Part shown: positions 41,498 through 53,300 of the stretch, one piece after another
Position numbering within the stretch: position 1 is the first letter of the stretch
Layout of the letters: each line of letters starts with the position of its first letter
Assembly (NCBI GenBank): GCA_014607495.2
Contig: CP053163.1
Coordinates: forward strand, 4,506,716 to 4,570,715
DNA from: Carposina sasakii
Lineage: Eukaryota > Arthropoda > Insecta > Lepidoptera > Carposinidae
Direction: 5' to 3'
DNA: 64,000 nt
The notes under the pieces: model-generated
Told to the model about the DNA's origin: nothing
Databases searched by the model: none
What the model saw: only the letters and a program-made list of their open reading frames with translations
Position numbers and translations under genes: made by a program

Positions 41498-42960
41498 TAT
41501 GGCTCCCTAGATACTAGTTTTGTTATGAGGCTAATAAGGGTACTCATTTGTTGAAGGATTATGTCTAACTTTTCTGCTTGCTTCAAGAACATTTGCTGTA
41601 TTGTTGATGGTATTTCCGACTCTTCTTTGCTCGAGTTTATTATTGGTTTATTGGCATTCGTTTCCTTTTTATTGAAGGCCGCGTTTGGTCTGGTTGTTTC
41701 TGTAGTGCGCTGTGGTGGAGGTTGACTATTAGAGTGAATAGGTGTTTTCGCATTATTATCTCTTGCGTTAAGGCGTGGTGCTTTATTGAATTTTCTGTCA
41801 AAAATTTCTTTGTATACATCACAGCCCTTATAATTAGCTGGGTGAGCACCAAGACAAAGAGCGCATGTTGCCGGTGTATTTCGGTCAGTTTTAGGACAAT
41901 TCGAGGTTTTGTGCGATTCTGCACATTTCACGCAGCGATAAGGCCTCATACAGTAGTTTTTGGAGTGCCCGTACTGTTGGCATCTCTGGCATTGTACAAC
42001 AAATTTTCGCTTCCGTGGGTCTTCTATACTAATTGATTGGTGATAAATATATTTAATATTTTTCACGGCTTTGTTGTTAGGGCCCTGTTGAATGTTAACA
42101 AAAAATGTCGATGTTGGTTTCCTTTCTGGTCCATACTTAGCATTTATTATTTCCCCAATCACTGAATTGCCTGTACTCTCTATAGCTTCCTTGATTTCAC
42201 TAATTGGTGTGGTATGATGTAGGTTTTTTATTACAATTCTACAATTGCGTGTGTCTTTTCTATTAAATGTATGACCAATTAATCCTTTCTTTCTAACAAT
42301 ATCTATTGTGCTTTTATAAGACTCTACCGATGTACAATTTATTCTAAGTTGATTTTTGTTAATAATTTTGTATGTGAAATTTGATTTATCAACAACGCTT
42401 TCAAGAAGTTCGGTGAGCTTGTTGACATCTTCGATACCATAAAGGATGATTGGTGGCGGTTTCGAGATCCTATTAGTTGCCACAGTATTTTGGACAGTGA
42501 TGTCTTCTGTTTCATCTACTGCAAGTCCACTAAATTGGTTTTTAGTGGGTATCCTTTCAGGAGACGGGGTACATACTTTTTTTCTTTTGGGGTTCCTTGA
42601 TATAGGTGCCCTTTGCCAGCTGGGAGGATCGGTATCTACTGCGGCACTCAATGTTCCAGAGTTTTGGATATCTTGAGTATGTGTGTGGGTTGTATTGCCA
42701 ATATCTGCAGTAGAAGTTAGTGATTGGCTCCTGGGTCTGGTCCTAAAAAGACTTGGATGAAAAGCTTGCTGTACCAGTTTCTTTTTGCTTGTGTTTTCGT
42801 TTGTTAGATCCATAAAGTGCAGCACATTGCCCCCCCCAGAATACGTGGGGCAGCCTGAGCTTGGCTCAGGGAGGGATTCTCCGGCATGGCCGGTACCCTC
42901 CTGGGGTAGTTTCTTATTTTGTTCTGCAGACATGGTTGTCCTGGGATAAGAGGTTGGCAA
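41497..42960 (-). CDS. LINE ORF1: nucleic-acid-binding gag-like protein
   Basis: 487 codons from ATG at 42960; a second ATG at 42933 (MSAEQNKKL) is an alternative start. The N-terminal third is low complexity and rich in S, T and P. The middle has an RRM/PRE_C2HC-like region (CRIVIKNLHHTTP..IKEAIE). Three Cys/His knuckles follow: CQRCQQYGHSKNYC from residue about 324, CVKCAESHKTSNC, and CALCLGAHPANYKGC. A short helical tail ends SLITKLVSREP. Jockey ORF1 proteins coat the element RNA and help its import and integration. No frame break was seen. Confidence 0.9.
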   Translation of the reverse strand: MPTSYPRTTMSAEQNKKLPQEGTGHAGESLPEPSSGCPTYSGGGNVLHFMDLTNENTSKKKLVQQAFHPSLFRTRPRSQSLTSTADIGNTTHTHTQDIQNSGTLSAAVDTDPPSWQRAPISRNPKRKKVCTPSPERIPTKNQFSGLAVDETEDITVQNTVATNRISKPPPIILYGIEDVNKLTELLESVVDKSNFTYKIINKNQLRINCTSVESYKSTIDIVRKKGLIGHTFNRKDTRNCRIVIKNLHHTTPISEIKEAIESTGNSVIGEIINAKYGPERKPTSTFFVNIQQGPNNKAVKNIKYIYHQSISIEDPRKRKFVVQCQRCQQYGHSKNYCMRPYRCVKCAESHKTSNCPKTDRNTPATCALCLGAHPANYKGCDVYKEIFDRKFNKAPRLNARDNNAKTPIHSNSQPPPQRTTETTRPNAAFNKKETNANKPIINSSKEESEIPSTIQQMFLKQAEKLDIILQQMSTLISLITKLVSREP

Positions 42961-43205
42961 GTATTTCCCATGTACTCACCTCCGTTATTTCTGAGGGTAT
43001 TTAATCCTCAAGGCCCACGATGACCTGGTAGGGTTAATTTGATAATTAAATCGCACTATGCCGCCACCGCCCAAGTACAAGATAGTTCCTATACCCGACC
43101 GGAGGCCACACAGGACGACTCAATTGACCGCCGCCCTGGCTCGGCGTTGACGTCTTTTTATATGCCGCATAGATGATACTAATACCAAGATTTTCGCAGT
43201 ATTCA
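42961..43205 (-). promoter_or_regulatory. LINE 5' UTR / internal promoter region
   Basis: 245 bp between the target duplication and ORF1. Jockey LINEs are transcribed from internal promoters at their 5' end, so the promoter is expected here; no specific box was identified. Confidence 0.5.
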
Positions 43206-43271
43206 AGGTCAGCAAACTTTAATAAAAAAAATTCTTTGATCTGGCAACACTGGCTAGGGGCATCCATCTCC

Positions 43272-43663
43272 GATTCGGCGGGAAAAGCTGGAAGGGAGCG
43301 GGTGTAATATTCTTGTGAAAATCAAAATTTATTGGTTTGCATGTGTCCGTAAAGTGATGTTTTCTGGTAGATAAGTAATATTTTGTTTACTTGTTATGCG
43401 AATCTAGTGCGTGTGCATGGTTTTATTTGCAGGTAAGCTGAGTAAAACTTTAGTCGGAATACGATCTCTTCATGGGCTCATGTAAGTTGTTTCTACAATT
43501 ATTTTTGATTTTTACTAATTTTAAATTCGTTCTTGAGGACGTTTCAATTCATCATCATTATCATCCATCATAAATTCAGAATTCATTTTACTAGGCAATG
43601 ATTAGGCTGTATGGGCTAAGTTCCCCTTGCCTTTCCTTCGGGATAAACTAAATAAATAAAAAA
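43272..43663 (+). mobile_element. SINE-like ~400-bp retroposon, copy 5
   Basis: Starts GATTCGGCGGGAAAAGCTGG and ends CCTTCGGGATAAACTAAATA and AAAATAAAAAA. More diverged than the 14-15 kb copies and lacking a clear target duplication. Confidence 0.7.
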
Positions 43664-43692
43664 TCATACTCTTTCTACGATCTCCCTCCATA

Positions 43693-44098
43693 GTAGGGAT
43701 TCGGCGGGAAAAGCTGGAAGGGTGCAGGTATAATTTTCTTGTGAAAATCAAAAATTATTTGTAAATGGCTTGCATGAGTCCGTAAAGTTATGTTTTCTGG
43801 TAGATAAGTTATATTTTGATTACTTGTGATGTGAATCTAGTGCGTGTGCATGGTTTTATACGCAGGTAAGCTGAATAAAACTTTAACCGGAATACGATCT
43901 CTTCATGGGCCCATGTAAGTTGTTTCTGCAATAATTTTTTATTTTGACTAACTTAACACTTGTTCTTGAGGATTTTCCCGACGTTATCACCATCATCATT
44001 ATCATCCCATAAATTCAGAAATCATTTACTAAAGACAATGGCTGTATGGGCTTAGTTCCCCTTGCCTTTCCTTCGGGATAAACTAAACAAAAAAAAAA
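43693..44098 (+). mobile_element. SINE-like ~400-bp retroposon, copy 6
   Basis: Flanked by TCCCTCCATA at 43683-43692 and 44099-44108. The conserved start GATTCGG is at 43698, preceded by a few extra bases. Ends in poly(A). It lies about 280 bp upstream of the HINFP start codon. Confidence 0.78.
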
Positions 44099-44376
44099 TC
44101 CCTCCATATTAATCTCTCGTTAGAGAGTAGTATATTCTTTGATAGTAATATTATCTAACTGACCTACCATCGTACCATCTTTCTACCTACTATTTTATTT
44201 ATCAATCGAAAACGATGTGTTGGCTGATTGTACGGTATGGACGAACAGATTTGCATAGCTAGGTATTCGAATAAGCACTGGCCCAGTAGTTTGTTGCTCT
44301 GTGATTTACATGATATACCTGTGCGTAAGGCTATCTGGGATTAGGTCTGGGATTTTAGCTGCGTGATTAGGTTAAC

Positions 44377-47300
44377 ATGGATGGAAAAGACGAAGATGAC
44401 ATTTCCAAGTTCAAATTGCTTCGTTGTATGGAGTGGTTACAAAAGCAGAACAATGAAGACTCCAAGAAACTGGCGATGCAAAACAAAAATGACATACAAT
44501 TTATAATACAGAACAACGCCCAGCGCAAAAAGTTTTTACTAGCAGCAGCTGATGATGACCAATCAGTACCTCTCGGTGTGGATGAACCTCAACTGGAACC
44601 TGTGGCTGTGGTAAATATATTTTGTTACTAGCTGATGCCCTTAACTTCAGCCATGTGATTGATTTAAAGTCAGATCTTGTGTTATTCTGATGTATTACTG
44701 CTAGATTTATTATACTATAAGAATTATTTATTATAACTAATAATAATTAAACTTGCAGATAAACCATGAAAATGGTTTTGCAAGAATGCTATAAATATGG
44801 TTTTATATTGAAGTGTATAAATATATAAATAAATAAATTTTCATCAAAATACTTTAGATGAAATTCAGTTTATAAATTCACATCAAAATACTTAAGATGA
44901 AATTCACATCTCTTTCAATTGGAAACCATTTTAATCACAAATGGTTTTCGTGTGAAATAGACTTGAATATTAATAATTGGTTTTCTGGTTCCCCTTCACA
45001 ATGTGACTAGGAAGGTTAATGCATCAGTGCAGTGGTGCCATGTAAATGGGTAAGAGCCCACTACTTTTCTCATTGAATGCATATCAAAAGGAAAGTTCTG
45101 CCTAATAATGAAATATGTTAGTTTAAAACAATATTTCACAGATCTTTTTATGAACTATCTGTATAGATTATTATTAGAGATGCACTGAATATTCGAACCG
45201 TATTCAGTATTCCGCGTATTCGGCAACTTTTTCACTATTTGTATTCGGCCAAATCAATCGGTTTTGGTGCCAAATATATTCGGTTTGAGTATTTTCATAT
45301 TTTTACCTACACGTACGGTATAATGTTAAGGACAAAACTTCTTATGTGACATTTATGTTCTACTAACGGCCACCCACAACTTCGTCCACGTGAAAGGTAT
45401 TACATCCGTGCGAAGCTAGCCCTAGTTATACTTTCTCAGGTTCTAGAGTACACAGGTAGTACCAAATTTAATTTCAATCTGTTCAGTAGTTTTGGTGTGA
45501 AAACCAGACAGACCTACAGAGCAACTTTCGCATTTAATATACATATTATTTATGTATTAAATTTGAAAGATAACATAATATATGTATTAGTAAAGATTGT
45601 AAGTCAACAAAATCCCATTCCATCCTATTTACTAGCAACGTTTTTGCTTTGAAAACCGTTTTTGTTTTTATATACAACATAACCGTACAATGTTTGAAGC
45701 AAAGTGACACAGTAGGGATGGCGATCAGAGATCGATTAATCGCAAAATCGATTTTTCGAGCCAAAAAAATCGATTTTTCAAATCGATATGTACTACTGAA
45801 TCCATAAAACAAGTATGGTATAGAACGATAGCGAGCGTGGCCGGTAAAAGGGACATAAATTATGGTACATCCAAAATGCAAGGTGGCCAGTCGATAGAAA
45901 ATTGCCCCATTTTGTGAAGTAGTGAAAGTGCTTATGATGAAAAATCATCATCATCCTGCCCTTATACTATTACTTATGGGGTCGGTCGGCGTAATATGGT
46001 TTATTTATATGGAAATTTTTAGGAAATCGATCTTTAAGACCTCGATTTTTTTGTGGATCGATTCATCAGGTCACGATTCGAATCGATTTAAAAATCGATA
46101 TTTTTTTTAAAGAATTTCCATCCTTAACAGACAGCGCGGTGTGCGCGGGTAGTGGGCGGTGAGGTACAACACGCTCACCATTTAGCCAGCAACGGCACAT
46201 TAGAACTTGTTTGCGCGGAAAAACAATCAAATGGTAAACCGAATAATTCGGCCAAATATTCGGTTCGGTAAAGATTATTATTATTATTATTGTATCTCTG
46301 TTTAAATTCTCGGGACTACAGAGTCCCGGTCCTTTGAGAGGCGTGCATCGGGCCGTGGCCAAGATGTAGAGGCCCTTTTTAGAGAACTTTAATATTGTGT
46401 GGGATACACATGGCGGATACCATCGCCGACCGCACAATATGATACACCCGGCGATGGTCCCCGCCATGTGCAAGACTATTGGAGTGCAGATCTATGTCAT
46501 GCGATGGAAACAAAGGTCATGGGCTATGGGGCTGAATGTTGGGTGGGGTTGGGTAACTGGGCTATTGAAGGAGACTAACGGACGCCTGCCATTACAACTA
46601 AGTCTCATAATTGTTTGGTGGCAGGCGGTGACTCGCCGACTCATTTCATGGGCCCCCTGAAACGGCTGCACGCATGGAGCGACAAAGGGGGCAACATTTG
46701 GTGAGCGGCTAGGGTGGAGGGATGCCTTTGGACTTTAAACCGAAGCCAACTCGCCACTTACTGACGGGCACGTCCACCCTCGAGCTGTCATAGCTCTCGC
46801 GACTCCACTCTGCCCGGCCGGCGAAGGCAAGGCAGAGGTGGGGGAACTGTTCCTCGTCAGATCTCACTCCGGCGCCGGAGATGAGGAACAGGGTCTTCCC
46901 CCGGGAGTACTTCAGGTCCGTGGGAACGCTACCTCCCAACAGCTCGCCACAAGCTGCCCTGCGGGGGCGGCACTATGTCGCCGGTGAAGTGGTTTAAGAT
47001 CTGATGATTCATTCATTACATGTGTCAGACACACTATAATGTTCCATTTTTATCTAAATTTTTGCGCACAAACTATTTTTTAATATTCATATAAAAGAAA
47101 AACTGCGAAATCACTGACAGAGCTCTTTATAACGTTTGTTTGTTTACCTACGAACGGCAACATCGCATCATGCCGCGCCGCCGCGCCGGCGCGCGCGAGC
47201 CGAGTTGAGCGGCACTCCTTATTATGTTAATTTCTCATACAAAATCTTTTGTTTTACGCGTCGGCCCGTGTCGATGCCTCTCTTTCGCACTCATTGAATT

Positions 47301-50300
47301 TTGTACTATGCATTTGTACTGAACTTTGTTTGTTTTAGTGCATCGTGAAGTACCGTTACGCAATCACGCATTACTCGTATGTTTGATTCGCGAGAGTTTC
47401 GGATACGGAGTCATTTTGATTGTGTTTCGATCTTTTAAACACTGTTGAATCTTCTAAAACTGAACATTTAGATCTTTACCCAATCTCTGAACTAGTTTTT
47501 GAAAATGAAAAGAGTCAAAGAAAGCGGTGCGGAATTCCGCAAAAAAAGGCTAAGAAAGAAGCAGATGCGAAGAAGTCTCAAGGTGCATTACTGAAATATT
47601 TCAGTTCGTGTTCTGGTTCGAAAGCCACGTTAACATCTTCGGTGACATCCTGCAGCAGCGGAAGTGATTCCAGTGTAAGTAGGTATATGATTCCTCCATC
47701 TAGAATCGTGCGTGGCCTAGAATTACTCCATTTATTTTAGACATAACATGTATGGGCTGGGTCCCTCGCAATAAATTGCAAACTCGCAAGCAATTGACGA
47801 CTCGATTCCAGCTAATTCAAGAAATATCGGACAAGTTCGGATTTTTGATGCCAGCGAAACTTTTGGACAGCAAGTTCGAGTGTGATCTTTCCCATGTATT
47901 AGAAGACATCAACAAGGACGAGTTTCAGATAGAGCGGAAGCGTCTTCAGCAATTTGTTGCCTGTTCTGAATCAGAGGAAGATATAAGTGGTAAAGGACCA
48001 CTGGAGCTTCTCCAGTTCATTCATAAACTGAATCTCGGAATTTCGGTTCCAAATATAAGTCATCTTGATTCGTATATATTTGACTTTGGCGATTAGTATT
48101 GCAAGTTGTGAGAGAAGTTTTTCGAAGTTGAAGCTAATAAAAAATTACCTCAGATCTACAAAGAGCTCCGCTAGACTATCAAACTTGGCTATATTGTCGA
48201 TTGAACAAGAATTGGCTGCTAATATTAATTATGACAAAGTTATTTCTGACTTCGCTGCTCATAAGGCCCGTAAAATCCGCTTGTAAAACCGGTCATCCTA
48301 TTTTACTTTCAATAAAAGGTACCTCATTGCCTGTGAAATTTAATTTTAATTAAGCGCCTATAGAATGGGGGCGGCAAAGTGGGTCCCCCGCCCCAGGCGC
48401 CGAGATGGCACGCTACGCCACTGTGTATCTGAATGTTCTCTTCTTAGGTTTTTCTATGTTCTTTAATGTGTTTGTCAAGTTTGTTTTTGAAATTATTAAA
48501 CCGAATACTATTCGGTATTCGGTGAAACCAGTATTCGGCGCATCTCTAATTATTATAATTTGATCTTATATAAATGGGTAAATTAAACAAATATGTAAAT
48601 ATTATTATCAGAGTGATAAGATGCTAACTCATTGCCTGACAGAATGCACTTAGTAGACTCTTGCAACATTTACATTCCCTTCATGATCTTGCAGTACTGG
48701 CTACCCCATTTTGGGATTATCTTCATCTTTATCTTCAGCCTATTGCAGTCCACTGCTGGACGTAGGCCTTCCCCAGGGCATGCCACAGGGCTACTGCCAC
48801 AGGGGGCTTTTGCCAATACTCACCACGCTGGGCAGGTGGCTTGGTGACCTCAGTGTGATTTTTGGACTATGTTGACAGCACGGGAGGCGCTGCTGCCCGC
48901 TTTCCGGAAACCCTTAACGTCCTCGTGTTATACACACGGGCAGGCATGGGGTGGTACAAACTCTACTCTGCCGGCACCATGCGGCTATTTTGGGTTTATA
49001 GTGTGTATATTGCTGTGGTTCCCAGTGGTCCAGGTGGACCCCCAGGGTCCACAGGAGACTCGATGGGGTCTACGTTGGCATGAAAAAATGGGGGTTCACA
49101 ATTAATTTGCATGCGGTGTAGGCCTGTAGGGGGTCCACCAGAACCAGTTAACTTTTGAAAGGGGTCTATAAGAAAAAAGTTTGGGAACCCCTGGTATATT
49201 GTATGATGTATTATTAGAACTGTGTACATTATTTAAACTGTGTACATTATTTATCATGTAATTTTATTTTGCAGCCATTAAGAAAACTACGAACACACTG
49301 TCTGCGCTTTGAGTGTGATTGGCAAAACTGTAGAGTGTTCTTTGCGGACTATGAAGAGTTCCAGTTGCATGTCACACAACACATACAGGACTTGCATGTT
49401 ATACAAAAAGAGGATGGTGAAGGTATGAATAAGTTTCATAATAAGTTGACTTCATTAATTTATTTGCTCAAACTGAGCTTATTTTATTGAAGGTTGCACT
49501 GCAATTCCAGCAATGTATCTCCTCATATACTTTTTAAATGCCAATTAGTTAGTATTTTTACCAGATTTTACTATACACTAGTTAAAGTTTTAACAATTTT
49601 GGCATGGACCACAAAAAAAACAATATGACAAAACTATTTTTTCTTGATAAACGTTACCTTTTTCAGGCTCTATTAGCTTTATACCATATTTCTTTTAAAT
49701 CAGTTCAGTAGTTATGGTGTGAAAGTGCAACAAACAGAGTAACTTTCAAATTGATAATATAATATAAGGAATAGAGTACAGTAAAGTATGAAACATAAAA
49801 CTTTTTCAGCTGAATATGTATGCTTATGGGACATATGCGGGCACAAAACGTGTGATTTCAAAGAAATTGTGAGACATGTCAACTACCATGCATATCATGC
49901 CCGGTTGATGGCTACTGGGTTCAATGGGCGAGCTACATTGAATCTTGAGAGATGTTACCGTGACTCTAAGAAGAGGAACAGTTTACCATTACTGAAGGCA
50001 GATCACTGCTGTCGGTGGACAGACTGTGAGCAGACGTTTAACTCTATGCAGGTGTGTTTTGGAATCTGAATAATGATTTTATTTATTTTATTTATTACGT
50101 TGACGGCCGATTGGTGTAGTGGGTAGAGTCCTGGGTTACAATCCCAGTAGATGCAGTTAGTGATATGATTAATATTGATGTTCATATCATACTATTGCTT
50201 AGTACCCATGACAGAAAACCATAGCCTATCTAATAATAACTGTTACTAACTAATAATATCTAATAAATGTATCTAATAATATGAAGATTTAATATTTATT

Positions 50301-53300
50301 TATCTATAATAATTTTATATTTTAAAACTAATATGTAGGTATTAACATTTTTTATTTTATATTTTGATTGAGGGTATATTAAAAATGATTTGCAATACAT
50401 TGGTTTTAGTTGTTAGTAAGTTGGTTCGGTAGTTATAACTAACATGGAAAACTAATCCTGATGATGCCACGGGTGTTTGCGAAACATATGTCGATTAAAA
50501 ATTTTAATTGGTTTTCGGATTAGCAGCTATGTATTTATGGTTGCATGCTAGGTGCTTGGATCTGGCTTCTCATTGCGACAGTAGTGTCTTGTGTTCGTGA
50601 CCATGAGTCTGCAGTTCCGAGGGTCAGCGGAGGGTGTAGGGCCCGGTGGTGGACAACCTCTCAATGGAGATTTGAACTGATACAATTAAATACATAGCCT
50701 ATTGTCCATAGGTATCTTAGGGTGGGACTAGCTTAATGCTTTGTGAAGTGTGGGAATATTTATTATTATTATTTGTATCTGTTTAAATTCTCGGCACTAC
50801 AGGGTCCCGGTCCTTTGAGAGGCGTGCATCGGGCCGTAGCCAAGATGTAGAGGCCCTTTTAGAAAACTTTATTATGGTGTGGGATACACATGGCGGATAC
50901 CATCGCCGACCGCACAATATGATACACCCGGCGATGGTCCCCGCCATGTGCAAGACTATTGGATGGCAGAGCTATGTCTGAATTTTTAGTGGAGTTGGAT
51001 AATCGGGCTATTGAAGGAGACTAACGGACGCCTGCCATTACAACCAAGTCTCATAATTGTTTGGTGGCAGGCGGTGACTCGCCGACTCTTTCATGGGCCC
51101 CCGAAAACGGCCGCACGCACGGAGCGACAAAGGTGATTGGCTAGGGTGGAGGGGTGCCCCTGGACTTTAAATCGAAGCCAACTCGCCGCTTACTGACGGG
51201 CACGTCCACCCTCGAGCTGTCATAGCTCTCGCGACTCCACTCTGCCCGGCCGGCGAAGGCAAAGCAGAGGTGGGGGAACTGTTCATCGTCAGACCTCACT
51301 CCGGCGCCGGAGATGAGGAACAGGGTCTTCCCCCGAGAGCACTTCAGGTCCGTGGGAACGCTACCTCCCAACAGCTCGCCACAAGCTGCCCTGCGGGCTT
51401 ATTATTATTATGCTTTATTGTACACAGTAAAGTTTTCACAAATAAAGTTTATGACAAAGAAAATGTACAAAGGCGTGCTTATCTCTAAGAGAGATTTCTT
51501 CCAGCAAACCATCGTATTATTAAAACTTTTGGTGTATCATATGTGATTCATTGCTGCAAAATAACAATAACAAGAAGATAACAAACTGAAGTTCTTTATT
51601 AAACTTTCCAGAAGTTTCTAGACCACGTGAAGTCTCACTTACTATCCGCCGACGACCACATTTGCACGTGGGCCGGCTGCGGCAAGAAACTGAAAGATAA
51701 TGAACGCCTCAGCAGTCATGTACGGACCCATACGTGCGAGCGTATCATCGCTTGCTACCATTGTGGGCAGCACTTCGCTAATAATAGGAAACTTTGCGAT
51801 CATTTGAGACGGCAGGTTAGTTAACTAGCTGTATGTGACCTATGTCCTTTCTCAGACTTTAGGCTACATGTGTACCAAATTTCATTTAAATCGGTCAGTA
51901 GTTTTGGCGTGAAAGCGCGACAGACAAAGTTACCTTCGCATTAATAATATTAGTTAGGAAAGCTGGTTTTTTTTCCTTCCTCGATCTTGCTACGTTCAGT
52001 ACAAATAAGTAAGCAAAATGCCTTCCAAATTTGTTCATATAAGACTCATGATTTGTCAGTTCCTGCCCTTATCCCATTATAAATGTGGTAGGCGCAATAT
52101 GGTTTTTTTTTTCAAAACTTATACTACCAAAGATTTGGCGTTCGTTTTACGGCCGGCTGTCTGCCTTACGCCAACCCTTCTCGGGTTTAGCTAAGTGTCA
52201 ATTTTAGAATATCCGTTTGAAATAAATTCAGTGGTACAGGATTTAATTACGCCCCTCGCTTGGAAGGCGCAAGTCTTAACCACTGGGCTATCTGGCAGCA
52301 TTATTTCTAATTGTAATATCGTCATCAACCATATAGTAACCATACAAATTTTCCCAGAACGTGGTACCCTGTGAGACGCTAGCCTGCCAAATGTGCGGTG
52401 TGTACTGCGCCACAGAGTATCTACTTAGAGAGCACGAACGTCAACACGTGTCATACCACGCGTGCACTCTATGTGACATGTCAGCTACCACTCCAGCTAA
52501 GTTGACCATTCACGTGCGGGCGAGGCATTTGCCGCCTGAAGAGGCCAGGCCGTTTAAATGCACGCATTGCGGACATAGGTAAGTTGGTTTTATATGGTGT
52601 TTTGCAGGCAAATATTAACATGTAGGGTTCAGACCATGATTCTGAAGCCTAGAAATATCAAGAAATGGTAAAAACACTGACTCTTAACTCAATGGTACTT
52701 ATTCAGCATTTCAGTTGTTGCTTGGTTGTTACTCACATTCTTAAACGCTTCTTTTGGTATCCACACGGTAAAACCGTTAATAAGGGTTAATATTGATGTA
52801 AAATATAAAATAAGAGTTTCCAATCACAGGTGTTTATGTGGACATAAAGGTCCGCTCTAGTTTTCTATATATGTAGGTATATTTATCAACATTTATACCT
52901 TTCTACCAGTCTATGAGGATACCTGTTCACGACCCGACAGCTAAAGATTTGTTTACCTAGCGTTGCTGTTATGTAGCGGCCGTAAAGGAGCTTTTGACAT
53001 GTCGGCACAATAAAATATCCCAATTTACAGAGTCATGACAAGCCGAGACCTGCGTAAGCACCTGAACATGCACGCTAAGAAAAGAAAACGCGAGGAAGAC
53101 AGTAGCGACGCCAACAATTCCGATGACGAAAACGACATGAGGAAAAAGGTCAAGGAGGTGCGGAAATACTGCTGCCACATCTGTCCGGAGAAATCGGCGA
53201 AGATATTCAAAATGGGAACCAATCTTACCACGCATTTGGTGAAAGTCCACGGCGCTCAATGGCCGTTTGGGCACACCAGGTTTCGGTGAGTTTGTGTGTT

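Larger units (their letters stand above)
38668..43205 (-). mobile_element. Jockey-type LINE, near full length
   Basis: A target duplication AGGTCAGCAAAC lies at 38656-38667 and 43206-43217. The poly(A) tail (poly-T on the plus strand, about 38668-38683) is at the left end. From right to left come a 245-bp 5' UTR, ORF1, ORF2 and a short 3' UTR. Length about 4.5 kb. Confidence 0.9.
45175..48548 (+). mobile_element. hAT transposon in HINFP intron 1
   Basis: Exact 8-bp target duplication ATTATTAT at 45167-45174 and 48549-48556. The termini TAGAGATGCACTGAATATTC and GAATACT..GCGCATCTCTA are inverted repeats rich in CGAATA blocks. It contains transposase remnants (47420-48286) and three insertions: a Helitron piece, a MITE and an ATT-bordered repeat. 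Confidence 0.88.

Noticed and set aside
48862..49105. Open frames of 73-78 codons near 48.9-49.1 kb
   Set aside because: They cross the border between a LINE fragment and a hAT MITE, so they are composite chance frames.
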